Source: Manihot esculenta
Taxonomy: Eukaryota; Streptophyta; Magnoliopsida; Malpighiales; Euphorbiaceae
Length of the DNA stretch: 64,000 bases
Direction of reading: 5' to 3'
Assembly: GCF_001659605.2 (NCBI RefSeq)
Contig: NC_035170.2
Coordinates: forward strand, 11,458,817 to 11,522,816
Below the pieces are notes generated by a model. It was not told the origin of the DNA, made no database searches, and saw only the letters and a list, made by a program, of their open reading frames with translations. This document shows positions 33,328 to 45,240 of this stretch, piece after piece (the first letter of the stretch is position 1; each line of letters opens with the position of its first letter). The position numbers and the translations under genes are program-made.

Positions 33328-33617
33328 TAAATTTCAATTATAAAATGTCACAAGTTTTTGAGACTCATAAATATTATTTAGTGATTTTAATTAAATATTT
33401 ATTAATAAACCTATTTAAATTATTTAAATATTTATAATATAAATTGATCAATTAAAAAATGTTCATATCATCCAATTAAAAAGTACAAGGTGACACTTGT
33501 TAACAGCAAATTAAGGATCTCCTAAATTCTCTGTAAATAAAGACTCATCTTCTTCCTCAAACTACTGAAACTCTGTCCAGACCACAAGTTAACAACTCTA
33601 TAGAGCTTTCACTCACA
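33328..33617 (+). repeat. Right LTR remnant of the decayed Gypsy element
   Basis: Diverged copy of 27647-27970, ending in a T-run after TTTCACTCACATG. Identity is patchy, but the order of shared words is kept. Confidence 0.5.
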
Positions 33618-34211
33618 TGTTTTTTTTTTTTTTTTTTTATGTTTATTTGATAATAGTATTTTAATTCAAAATATATTATGTAAATATTATGAAATTAATT
33701 TTAAATTTGATTAATTATAACCAATTTCATAAAATTAAATTTTAATTTCTATTTAAAACAAACATAAAAAAAACATTGAATTTCACAAAATTTTAAAAAT
33801 TAAAACACAAACAAAATTTTAAAAATTGAAATTGAACCAAATATACTGTAAGAGTATTTTGAACTAAAAATTGAACCACTTGAATATTCTATAACAGTAT
33901 AGATTCTTAACAAATGTAAAAATTTTTTAAAAAAAAAAAAAAACTGCAAAAGAGCTATTTTCTTTTTCCATTCTAAAAATAAATGGAATAATCTCAAAAC
34001 ACGGGTCTACTAAAGAAGGGAACAATTATACAGATTGCCTATTATTTATACACCAAAAGAAAAAAAAAAAAAAAAAAAAAAGAAAAAGAAGCATCGCATG
34101 TCGTCCCTACTTTTCCTCTACACCAGAAAAAATTATCAACGGTAGAAATGAAAGGCTGAATCTCCTGAGCAACAGCGATAGCGAACCAAAATCTCAAACA
34201 AAATCTTTCAT
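33618..34211. other. Downstream flank and probable 3'UTR of the ceramide synthase gene
   Basis: Contains homopolymer runs (T at 33620-33638, A at about 34060-34081). The part nearest 34211 should be the 3'UTR of the minus-strand gene; I cannot place the poly(A) site. Confidence 0.4.
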
Positions 34212-37200
34212 CTAATCATCATCATCTGAATCTGCACTCGCATATGAAGACGAGTAATTAACTCCATGTCTAAAGTAATGAAGCCACATGTCCAGATGAA
34301 TATAGGAATAAAACAAGAAAGTAACATACGTAGTTGAGCCACGTTAACTAATGAAGGTTACACATGCTCAAGTTGAATTATAGATATTGTTAACAATACT
34401 ATAGCAATGGAAATATATGTCAAAATATCATGGAAATAGAGAGATGCAAGTAGACCATAATTACAGTAAAAGGCTTACCAGATCTTATATCTTCCCCCAC
34501 TCTTCCTCTATTTTTTAGTTGCTTCATTATCATTGAGCATATGAGAACCCACCAGTAGATGTGGAATACAAGTAGCATCAGCAGCATTGTATTGAAAACA
34601 TAATACAGTGAAACGGGGAAGGCCTTTGTTAAATCCAAGTAGTCCACAACATCATAGCTGTGAAATAGCCAGCAACAAAACAAAATGAAATGAGCAGCTA
34701 TATGGCCAAACGTACTGAAATCAAATCATTTACCATGAGGACAAACCTTGAAGTCTTGATCACCCAAAATGGAAAGAATACTAGTCGCAGCATGAGCCAT
34801 GAAATAGCAAATAATCCAAAGAAAATGCTTGCACCGAGCTCATTCCCAGAATACTTAAAAACTTTTGCAGCCTCCATGAATACGTCACTTGCATCATGCA
34901 GAGCAAGGATAACTGAGCCTATCCGGAAAAATCTGGAATAAATAATTTAATAAGTTTTTCACACACAGCACATGTCCAAATCAAATTCCATTAAATATTG
35001 CTTACTAGCTACTTTTATGCAGAAACAAATAGAGGTACACCAGTATAAAAATTTCAAGGGCCCAGTTGTTCTAGACTTGCAATAGTTGCTATTTCTTAAT
35101 TAGTTTCTTTTATTTCTTCCAATTAAGTACACAACAATGCCTGTATAAAGGGTAAGTTGTATTTCTTATATTTAATTTATGAATTATTCAATAAAAAGGT
35201 TCTGTCAAAAGCTTTTCTTTCAATTCTTATCAAACAAGTATATTTTTTTTTTGGCAAATACTATCTTAGAACTTATGTTCACTTTCTTCTATCCTGAGTA
35301 TGGCTAAGTACCACACTGTATAATCTAATAGTAAATTTTAACAGTGTAACTATTCTGTTTTGTTAACAAAAGAAAACATTAGAGACTAAATCGTTTCTCA
35401 TTAAAAGAAAGAACTAAGTTGTCTGTTTTCGAATCTTAAGAACTATATTATAAATTACCCCAGCTAATAAGACTATTGAACTCTTATAACTAACTAACAA
35501 ATTCTCTGTATCTTCTTGCCTTCTGCAACTAATACATAGATCAGCCTTGGCATCCTTAACTTCTGCAACTAATACATAGATTAGCCTTGGCATCCTTAAC
35601 GGATTGTAACTGTTATGGATGATGGATAGCCTAAATCCACAACAAATAGATTTTATTTATTCAATAGTTTCTTTTCATAGTTTCCATTATCTTATCTTAT
35701 CTTATCATACTTTCTATTATCTTATCCTAAATCTAATGGTTGCTTATATTAGACTTCTACTTTGATTAAAAGTTCTAGACCTCCACTATAAGTTTATTTT
35801 ATTCAATAAAAACAAGCAGATTTATTCTAAAAATTGTGATATTGAGACTCTCCTTTTGAGTCTTGAGGTGTTAAGAGCTCCCTCTAATGAGCTTCTTCCC
35901 TGTCAATCACCCCCATGATGCGATGCAACCGGAACTATAATAATTTAGTAGCAGAGCCTGTTGCCATGGTTGTTTCAACAAATCTATAAGAGAAGCTGAA
36001 CTTTTTCATGCAACAATTTGATATGCGTTTAAATGACTTAGCAAATTTTTTAATTAGTTCAAACCTTCAATAGGTGGTTGAACCAAAACCAAGGTAGATC
36101 AAGTTGCAGCCAATAACATTTTGGTCAACAAGCGAATGAGAGGATAAAGGTACCTATAATGCCCCAAAATGACAAACTCAACTTTCGTGCGATGGCACAA
36201 ATGATACATTATCATCCTACATTCCAAGATCTACAAAAGTGGGAGTAGTAGATTATGTTTTAAAAGATCTTGATTTAGTTTCAAGTGAAGTTATCCTTGA
36301 TCTAGGCACTTGGATTTGGAAAGTAGCAGGCAGTTGGCAATGCTGTCTTAAATCTGAAACTGCATGGAAATCTATCATTTATTCTCATGCTGCATATTCT
36401 ATATTTGAGTTTGAAGACAAAGACAAACTCCATTTCCAGGAAGACAGTGATGTTATCGATAATGGATAGCCTATATCCATAACAAATAAATTTTATTTAT
36501 CTAGTAATTTCTTTTCAGATTTTGCATTATCTTATCTTATCACATTTTCTATTATCTTATCCTAAATCTAATGGTTGTTTGTATTAGACTTCTACGTTGA
36601 TTAGAAGTTCTAGAACCTCCATTACAAAAGGAGTTTATTTTATTCAATAAAAACAAGCAGATTTATTCTAAAAATTGTGAGATTGAGACTCTCTACTTTT
36701 GGGTCTTGAGGCGTTAAGAGCTCCCTCTAATGAGTTCCTTCCCTATAAATCATCCCATGACGCGATCCAAAACTCGGGACTATAACAATAACAGTTCATT
36801 GATGCACACCGTATCACTTAAGTTTCTTTATTCACATCGTTGAAGTAGAAATGCATTCTTCACATTCAATCTCTGTTTTAATAGTAAGGTATTCTATCAA
36901 TACATTATTTTATTATAATCACATCACCAAACTAAGGAGAATCTTAAAATTTCTAACATTCTCCCTAGATTTTTTTTTTTTTTTTTTTAAGCTATGGATT
37001 CATTATCAAGCTTCCATTTCTTTTGTTTTCCTTATCTTTCTTTTATTTTTTAAAGAGGCTACATTCCACATAGAAGAAGAGGAATTTGGAAGGAAATAGC
37101 TTTAGGACCCAAGCCTAAGGCCTATGCTTATGGAGGAGGATAAAATAAAAGAAAAATAGCTTTAGCCAAAACCTAGGTTAAAATGAAGAATAAGGTGAAA

Positions 37201-37994
37201 GCAGGAGAAAAATAGCTTGAAACTCAAACCCAAGGATAAAATGAAGAAGAATGAAAATATAGGAGAAAAAAAAAAGCTTTGAAATTCAAATCCTAGGAAT
37301 AAATGTTGGAGAAGATGGCAGAAAATTAGCTTTGGGACTCAAACCCTAGGCTTTTATACCTTGTTAAAGAAGAAAGAAAAGAGAGTTTTAGAATAAATAG
37401 CTTGATTATTCACTCAAGCTATTAGGGATATAAATACTAATTACAGAATAATAACTTATTGGTAGGAACTGATTCAGAATAAATAAAATCTTCCTAGACC
37501 TATTTCTGTGGTATAATTATAGTTATTGCTAACAAATACAAGAAGTGAAAATGAATGCAAAAACTAGTTATAGAAAACAAAGAATAAACCTAATCCATGT
37601 TAATTGGGCATTATATGTTTATAAATATAAACTATTAGTACATGCACATGAAGGTCGTAAAGCGTAATAGTTATGACAGGCCCAATCACACCTTCAACAA
37701 TTGAGGTGTAAAAAGAATACAATTTACAAATAATTTAAAAATAAACTTCAAAGAGATAAAATCTATAACCATTATTTTGAATTTTACAAAAGTGAGTTAC
37801 ATAACATGAAGGATCTCTTATGAAACTACAAATGACTAGAATTACAAGAATCCATTCCATTCAAAGCAAAGGGCTAAAGAGAAAAAATAAGGCAAAAATT
37901 GTAAAATAGATGTTTGTGGGAAAAAAAAATTCCAATGTTTGTTTCCTTGGATGGGAGGAATAAAAATTTTAGGTTTTAGGAACTATGCTGGAGG

Positions 37995-38033
<39 letters not shown>

Positions 38034-41000
38034 GAGTGAATAAAAGAAAAAGAATATAGAGGATGAGATAGAGGAAAAGCATAGGAGATTGTAGATACCC
38101 TAATTGGAGCATTGACTTTTATGTAATAGCACCTATCAAGTAGTTGTCTTCTTTTTTATTGTTTGCCATTTTTTATATAAATTTCAATTGAATTGACGTA
38201 CTACAATGCACCAAAATACTACCCAAATCTTATACCAATAGTTAAGATTAAAAAACATCAAGTAAAACAGAAAAGGGTAACTTATTTAATTACATGTATT
38301 ATATCATGTCATAATATACAATTTAGTCTCCACTATTTCAAACATAGCAATTTTACTCATATGATAAAATTAGGGAACAATGTAAAAATTTGTGAGACAC
38401 TAAAGTATTTTGTAGTGTAAAAGCACTAAAGTGAAGTTTTAAATTACTTTTGGGACTAGGTGTGATCTAATTTAAAATATTAAAGAATGAGTGTCATAAA
38501 AAGCTAATCTTCTAATGCATACGCCTAAAATATTAAGTTGTTAATAAACATTATGAAAAAAAACTTCTTGAAACAGTAAGAAACAAAGTGTAAATTACAT
38601 TCAACCTTAGGGGTTTCAATAATTTAACCGAAAAACTGGCAAATGTAATAATATCATAGGTCGATCATTTCAAAGCCATAAGAGAGAAAGAACAAAAGAG
38701 ATATGCCTATGATCACTTACAATGCACTAATGAATAATGATTTAGCAGCCCAAAACATAACAAAATGAAGGAAATGGATCAACAAAGCTGACCCTTTCTT
38801 AGTCCAGTAGATAGTTTTTTAGATAATTTGATGCTAAATATTTTGTTGAATTCCCATTATATGAAATTCTTACTTTCTAGTACTTCAGTAGTACCCTTTG
38901 GTACCATTAATGTCTTCAGTATTTATAATTACTCACAAACAAAAAAAAAATTCCAGCCAGTCTGACTATCGTTTTACTGATCCTATTTTATAATACAACC
39001 TGAAACTAAACATTGATTCAAACTTTATGTACAATTTAAAATTAACAGCTCAATTAGTAATGCTGTAACTAATAATAAATAATCAAGGAAAAGATGCATC
39101 AAACAGCTTCAGAAACACACCTAAGACTATCACCACTGAAAATATGTGAAATGGCACTGAAGTTTAAAGAAAATGACTTTAGCTTCTGATGGCTCAGAGT
39201 CATATGTACTTTAACTAACACTGAAGTATTACCTTGTAATGTAAGAGTATCCAATCAGTATAACTGTAACTACATGATGAGACATCATTACAGCAAAGTC
39301 CTTCCTTCTAGTTTCCCACATAAGCAGTGCAGCAATACTGTAGATGTAGAACCCACATTGGCACATGTAGAAAAGTTTTAGGGGAAGTCTGAAATGAAAA
39401 ATAATGCGGATCAGTGAACTCTGAACTGTTATGTGGCCTTCATTTATTGATACATTCACTAAAGAACAAGGGCTTCTTATGTAATTCAACTATAAGAGAA
39501 AGATGTACTCAATACATCATAAAAGGAAAAAGACATTTTTATTGTTTAAGTGCGAATGTTTTATACACAAACATACAAGCAGCTGTCTCTACTAAGTTGT
39601 ATAAAGACCTAACATATGAATTACTCACTTTAATTCTTGATCTGGCCAACCTCTGAAGTACTCTCTTGTATTTCTGAACCATGGTTCATTGTAGGTCATT
39701 TTTAAAACACATGCTTCTACAGCAGCATAGTATGTCAGCTTCCACATAGATTCTGCGCATTTTACAATTGTTGCCCGCATAGCCTCATCAATCTTCAGTC
39801 TAACAGCTTTCTTACGCAACAACCAAATGGCCAGCCTCTAAAAATATGATAAATTTTTATAAGAAATGGGAAGGGATATATCCTTGAAATTAGCAGAAAT
39901 ATGACACCAACTCATATATCACTGACTTTTTGTAGCAGACACATTCATTCTTTTTCAGGTTAAGTTGAGATGTAAACTGTTATTAATTTATCATTGTTAT
40001 AAATATATGTTAAATTCGCAAATAATTAATGTTCTTCAATGCGAAAAGGGATTGACTTCAACCTCAAGAAATCTATCGTTTTGTCACAAAGCCATTTCAA
40101 CCCCTCATTAGCAGCAAAAGCCTCTGAAAATGAGAAAATAAATGTGTAGAAAACTCCTTAGATGAATAGACAAGATATGACAGCCTGAGCATATGTCAAT
40201 TTCTTTTGAATAAAGGAAATAAAAGCTATATTAAATTAGAACACTTGGTAATTATACTTGAGGCACTGCAAATCTGAGATAAAGATCCAAAGAGATAAAT
40301 TCTTCTTTTTCTTTTCTGGAGAAAAAGAAAACTTGTCCGAAAAGCAATCACAGGAAAAATAAAATCGAGAAGAAAAAGCAAATAGAAAATTCTCAAATGA
40401 TGTATCCAATTAAGCTCAAAATGATTTGAGATATAAATCAACTTCAAGATAAATTTAGAAACGAAATCTGCAAGATTGCAGGTCCCACCAAATTATAACA
40501 TGAGAGAAGGGGATCACAAAACCAATTTCCAATAGATAAATATCTTGAAGTTGATATTTAGCTCCAATAATTTTCTTTCTAGTTCGAAGAGAGCAAAATT
40601 CTGTAACATGTCCTCCAATGCCTCAAAGCTTTTGAGTTCAACTTAAAAACATTACAGTATAAAATAAAACATTACTTCCGGCTCTGTAACTCCGAAAAAG
40701 TTGAACAGCAAAATTCCCGCCCAAATGAAACGATTCAATATAACCCCCTAAACATTTTCAGATTGAAGAAATTTAATAACAATAAACTAATTTTTTCCAC
40801 TGACCTACTATATGCATAGAAAAGAGAGCATAAATTCGAATATTGAACTTCTTTGTTCAGTTCAAAGCAACTCTTGAATTTACTTAAACGCTCAACATAG
40901 CAAAAGAACAATCCAGCAAATGATTAAAGAAAAGAAAAGATAAACAAGCAAAAAACAAGATAACCCATAGAAAGGAATCTTACTCGAAAGATGAATTTGT

Positions 41001-41100
41001 CTAACAAGAACCTAGCAGCGACGAAACCAACAGCGAAGTAGACAGCAACAAGGAAATGCCAGGGGTTTGGTGAGCCAATGTGACTCAAGATCGATTCCAT
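34212..41100 (-). CDS. LOH: Ceramide synthase, LAG1 longevity-assurance homolog (six exons)
   Basis: Exons on the minus strand: 41100-40984, 39837-39629, 39388-39233, 34932-34747, 34657-34479 and 34231-34212. Every intron has GT-AG ends and the phases agree, giving 288 codons and a TAG stop. Ceramide synthase joins a sphingoid base to a fatty acyl-CoA in the ER membrane. The TLC/Lag1 domain is evident: WKLTYYA, GWPDQELK, FYMCQCGFYIYS, WETRRKDFAVMMSHHV with the double histidine at residues 146-147 needed for activity in the family, RIGSVILALHDASDVFMEAAK, and FNTMLLMLLVFHIYWWVLI. Several hydrophobic helices and an acidic tail (IRSDSDDDD) fit known plant members, usually about 300 residues. No stop or frameshift is seen, so it is probably functional. 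The last exon encodes only six residues; reading through intron 5 would give a different tail. The subclass (LOH1/3 or LOH2 type) is not certain. Confidence 0.93.
35521..35600. repeat. Two-copy 40-bp tandem duplication in intron 3
   Basis: Unit TTCTGCAACTAATACATAGA plus 20 bases at 35521-35560 and 35561-35600, with one C/T difference. It ends 10 bp before the TRIM-like element. Confidence 0.9.
35611..36787 (+). mobile_element. TRIM-like small LTR retrotransposon in ceramide synthase intron 3
   Basis: Direct terminal repeats 35611-35943 (333 bp) and 36451-36787 (337 bp) both begin TGTTAT and end ACTATAA(C/T)A. The flanks GTAAC (35606-35610) and ATAAC (36788-36792) are a target duplication with one change. 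A decayed Met-tRNA primer site (TAGTAGCAGAGCC, about 35947-35959) follows the left LTR and a purine-rich AGGAAGACAGTGA precedes the right one. The 507-bp interior encodes no full protein. Total 1177 bp, so non-autonomous. It is antisense to the gene. Confidence 0.8.
37999..38030. repeat. (GA)16 microsatellite in intron 3
   Basis: Sixteen uninterrupted GA units (CT on the gene strand). Confidence 0.95.
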
Positions 41101-41335
41101 GGGAGATTTAGAACCAGAAATTAAAAGAGCAAAGCATCAATTAGTGAATCAAATTGGCAAACGCAAATTAGTTCTCATCCCGCAAACTGAGAAAATGCAT
41201 GCATTCAAGCTTCCACGGAAGTTGCAGAGATCTAGTTTTGCCCTAATCGGAAATTATTGTTCTGAAGAGAAAGGAAATGTCAACAAAGACAGAGAAAAAG
41301 AGAGAGGAGGAGGAAGAAGTTAAGAGAGATGTTGG

Positions 41336-41342
41336 TTTTATA
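41336..41342 (-). promoter_or_regulatory. TATA box of the ceramide synthase gene
   Basis: Minus-strand TATAAAA about 236 bp upstream of the ATG, followed downstream by a CT-rich patch (CTTCTTCCTCCTCCTCTCTC on the minus strand), typical of plant core promoters. It implies a 5'UTR of about 200 bp. Confidence 0.6.
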
Positions 41343-44000
41343 TGCGTTGATTTGCTTTTCCAACAAAGGAAAGTACCATATTGAGGGAAGTGCGTCGTGA
41401 GGTAGATGAGAGGCCGAGAAGAAGGCAATGCCCTTCGCATGGTCATTAGTTTATAATTTTTAACTAAAAATTAAAATATTGATTCATTAAAATATTTTTG
41501 AGAATTAAAAAATTATTAATCTAAATCTGCAAGCAGGGAATGGACTAGAAAAATGGAAAAAGTACAAAATTCATTTTCACTTGAGTTTTATGATTTAAAA
41601 AGGTGATGGCTTGTGATATTACACTGCCAGTAAACCGCAATAGACTAAAATATAATTATTATTAATATTTTAAATATATATATATATATAAATTAATATT
41701 TTTCAAAATATATAAAATTGAACACTATTTATTAATAATATAATACAATAATATATTATTTTGGTAGAAATTAAATTATATGTTTTTAAATAAAATTAAA
41801 TTATATTTTTCTAAAAAAATAATATAAAATTTTATTAAAATAGAAAAATATCTAAATCGTATCGAATAAAATTTACATGTATAATTTTATTTTAATTTTA
41901 ATTTTTTTATCAAAAATCAAATTAACACTATACCAACCAAATAACTGATTTTACACCTTTGTTTTTAGGTATATTTATAAACTTAAAAAATTATATATAC
42001 TTATATATAATTAAAATTGCATATAGATATATAACCTAATATACATTAAGGTATGAATGTATATATAATTTAATATTATTTTTTATTTTATATTTTTAAA
42101 TAATTTTAGATATAAATGTGTTAAATTATTTTATTGTATTGCATAAATGAAACACATGTTAGTTATGTAATATATTTTTGTATACTAATTACACATGTAT
42201 CTCCTGATTAAAAAATTATATCATTAAAAATTATATATAAAATAATACAATAATCTTATCAAAAATTATATATAATGTATTTTTAATATTAATACTATTA
42301 TATTTATTATTGTTTTGATGTTAAAAATTTTAAAATTATTTATTATTTTAAAATAAATATAAAAAATTTGCAATTTTATGTATAATAATCAAGATTCATA
42401 GTAAAACTAAAATTAAAGTTAAAATAAAAATAAAATAATAATTTAAATGAATCGAAATTGTACCAAAATTACTTATGATAGAATCAAAACCATTTTGTAA
42501 AATTTGATTTCAAGTATGGTTTATGCAAATCAAAGAACCAAAAACTTGCTTCCTGACCCTAGTTTTCATAATTGTATCGAAATTAGAATTGAAGGCTCTT
42601 ATTTATAAGTATTAAAGTCTATATTATATACTTTTAGCAAATTGATCTTCTCTCTATTTCTTTACAGAGAAAGTTTCTCTTTACTTCTTGTTCCTCTTTT
42701 CTTTAGAGCTTCATTCTTTATGGTTGACATAGGAAAATGCCTCTTCTCTCCAATCTAGTGGCGAGTCATTATAGGTTCTCTATCCTCATTGGATTTGGAT
42801 GTATATATAGTTTTAATTTCTCTAAAAGGGTAGTAGGACGAATATTTATTAGAGGGTTTTTGTTGGCTACATCTTTGAAACTTATTATTTTTGCGTTTCT
42901 TTCGATTTGGTGTGTTAGTTGCCAGTAGATCGGGAGTCATGGACTTCAATAAAGAGCTTAGATTCAGCATGTATGTTCTTGATTCATTGATCTAGAGATG
43001 TGAACAGAGGTTCCTTGGTGTTCACGCTTCAAAATGGCCTTTAATATGTTCTTTTTGGCTTGGAAAGGATCTATTCATCTTGCTCAATGTTGGACAACTT
43101 TGAAGTTATTTCACCTCTTTTATGGATGGTTGCCCTTAAAGCGAAAAATTTAGCTAGGGAGCATTATCGCGTTTCATCTCCATATTTGGACGCCTCCTTC
43201 TAACTGTTATTTGATGAGTTCTGCTACTAAAGCTCACCCTTTATTTTTGCAGGTAGCTTATCTTATGATCTTTGATTATTGAGTTTTAGTTTGTTTATTA
43301 TTCTGTTTAAGGAATCATTATTATGCGCCTTCTCAAGATCAATTCTCTCTCCTTCTTCTAGTTAGAGTACTAGGTTTGGGCTAATATGTATTTTTTAGGT
43401 TACTTTTTAGTAGTTATCTATATAAAAGTCTGATCCTATTTGTATTATGAGCTACCTTGAGCCTTTATGCAATGGAAACTATCTTTGACCAAAAAAAGTC
43501 TATATCATAGAAATTTGAGCAACCTTTTAAACATTCCAAAAAAATCCCATTTAGAAAGATTTGCATATAAAAATTAAAAAAAAATGTTTTAATTGATTTT
43601 TGTAAAGAAAATTTATTCATTAACAAGATTTGAATTTAACACAATGGCTTAATACATTTTATTTAAGAATTTATTTAAACTATGTTCCACAATTTAAATG
43701 ATTTCATGTTCTAATTTCTTTTACAAAATAGAGCTTAAAAAGACTAAAAAATAAAATTTTGATTTGACTTGGATTTAAGTGGAATCAATAAAATCAAGTG
43801 AGATCTTTTTTCAATTACTATGAGTGAAGGATATTCTATTGTCCCAATTTTTTCACCTCTCCATCTAGCAAATCCATCTTATCACCACACACCATTATCC
43901 CAACAATTGCTTATCATCCTAACGACAGTCATAGCATCCTTTTTTTTTATTATTGAAAAAAGTTAGCATTTCTCTTTTTAAATGCCTATTGCATCAATTT
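41343..44000. other. Very AT-rich intergenic stretch, no gene recognised
   Basis: Upstream of the ceramide synthase gene. Extremely AT-rich between about 41640 and 42460, with a short TA run near 41677-41692. From 42720 to 43490 the DNA is more complex, and a frame starts MPLLSNLVASHYRF but is soon broken; no family recognised. Confidence 0.5.
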
Positions 44001-45240
44001 TGGTTTACCGGTCGATGAACTGAGATCCAATAGAATCACTAGGTGTGGATATTTAGAATGTGATTTTGATTCGATGTGTAAATTAATGAGCTGTGATTGG
44101 TTTAATGAGGACTAAATGCCTTTGAGATTTCATATGGGTCCCTCCATACTCAATTTTAAGGAAGGGATCTGCAAAATATGGGACAATGGTCATGGGTCTA
44201 CTAGGGATACCTAGTAAAGACCCTTCGATGTTTAAGTTAGCTCTAGAACTTTTAGAGTGATGCATTAATGAAAAGAGATGCAAATAGAAATAAAATAGAG
44301 ATGAGAAGAGAAAGAGGAAGCTCTGAAGAGAAAAGAGAGAGGATATGTCTGAGAATATCTCTATGAGTGTAAGCGAGTCAGTCCTCACTTTGGGTTAGAT
44401 CAGTGGTATACATACTACTGATCATTCTGACACCCTTTGTGTCATGTCCCATCAGACTGGATGAAGATATCCTCTTGCAAGTGTGTCAGGCAGCTCATTA
44501 ATAATGGGCGGTTGACTAATAAATGCAAAGCCGGCTAGTCCATATCCTGTCTATCATGTGCGTCACGTTAGTCTATTTTATCGCACGTGCATTTATGATC
44601 CCGACAATGTACCAAGGAGACGGCTAGTGCACAGGATATCGACATCCTACCCTAGTCTCATCAGGTCATGCACGGTTAAATCAATTTGTATCAAGGTGGA
44701 GTCCCCTTGGTCGCTTAGGTTGATAGTGTTCGTATTTAATCCCCATTTGTGGCACGAGCTTTCAAGAGGACTGCTCATCTATTCCAGGCTTTGGTAAGGT
44801 CAAGGGTGTTGGTGGTTTGATCCTCGTACCCCATAGGTTAGGCTTTCTACTGCCTGGTCGGACCAATTGGAAGAGTTCAAACGACCTTTCTGAATTCCGT
44901 GCATATGTGTTGTAATCTTAACGGGCCCTATTATTTATATATTATTATATGCCCTTATGCATCTCTAAGGGTTATTTATGACGGTTGGAGGAGCGAATTT
45001 AATCTCATTGAGCTATTATGGACGGTTTTCAATGCATTTCCCTCTGAGAAACATTCCCTCTTTGTTATCGGTTCTCGAACAGGCATCATTAAATGAAGGC
45101 AATGATTATCGATGGTTTTTCGAAGAACTGCCGCTTGAGATCTTTTGAAATATTTGAAATTTGAATTTTGCGGCCTATAAAAGCCTTCTTCTGGATGCTT
45201 TAGTACACTTTGTTGTTTTGAATTTTATCTCCTTCTACCA
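44001..45240 (+). repeat. Probable LTR or leader region of an old retroelement
   Basis: No gene. A GA-rich segment (44280-44345) and moderately GC-rich non-coding DNA precede a transposon-type ORF relic at 45240. Position and composition suggest the 5' region of that element (inference). Confidence 0.35.

Larger units (their letters stand above)
27647..33617 (+). mobile_element. Decayed Ty3/Gypsy element with gag remnant and LTR remnants
   Basis: Diverged repeats at about 27647-27970 and 33328-33617 share ordered words (CATCCAATTAAAAAG, ACTCTGT(T/C)(A/C)AGACCACAA, TTTCACTCA) and are read as LTR remnants. After the left one, AATTTTTGGTGTGCCCAA (about 28200) resembles the TTTTTGGCACGCCCAG start of many Gypsy internal regions. 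Gag-like coding follows from 28363. No reverse transcriptase was found, so the right half is lost or unreadable. A solo LTR (29123-30562) is nested in the gag. Confidence 0.6.

Noticed and set aside
42737..43500. Possible LINE 3' tail or membrane protein gene
   Set aside because: The frame is short and soon broken; no reverse-transcriptase or zinc-finger motif could be matched.
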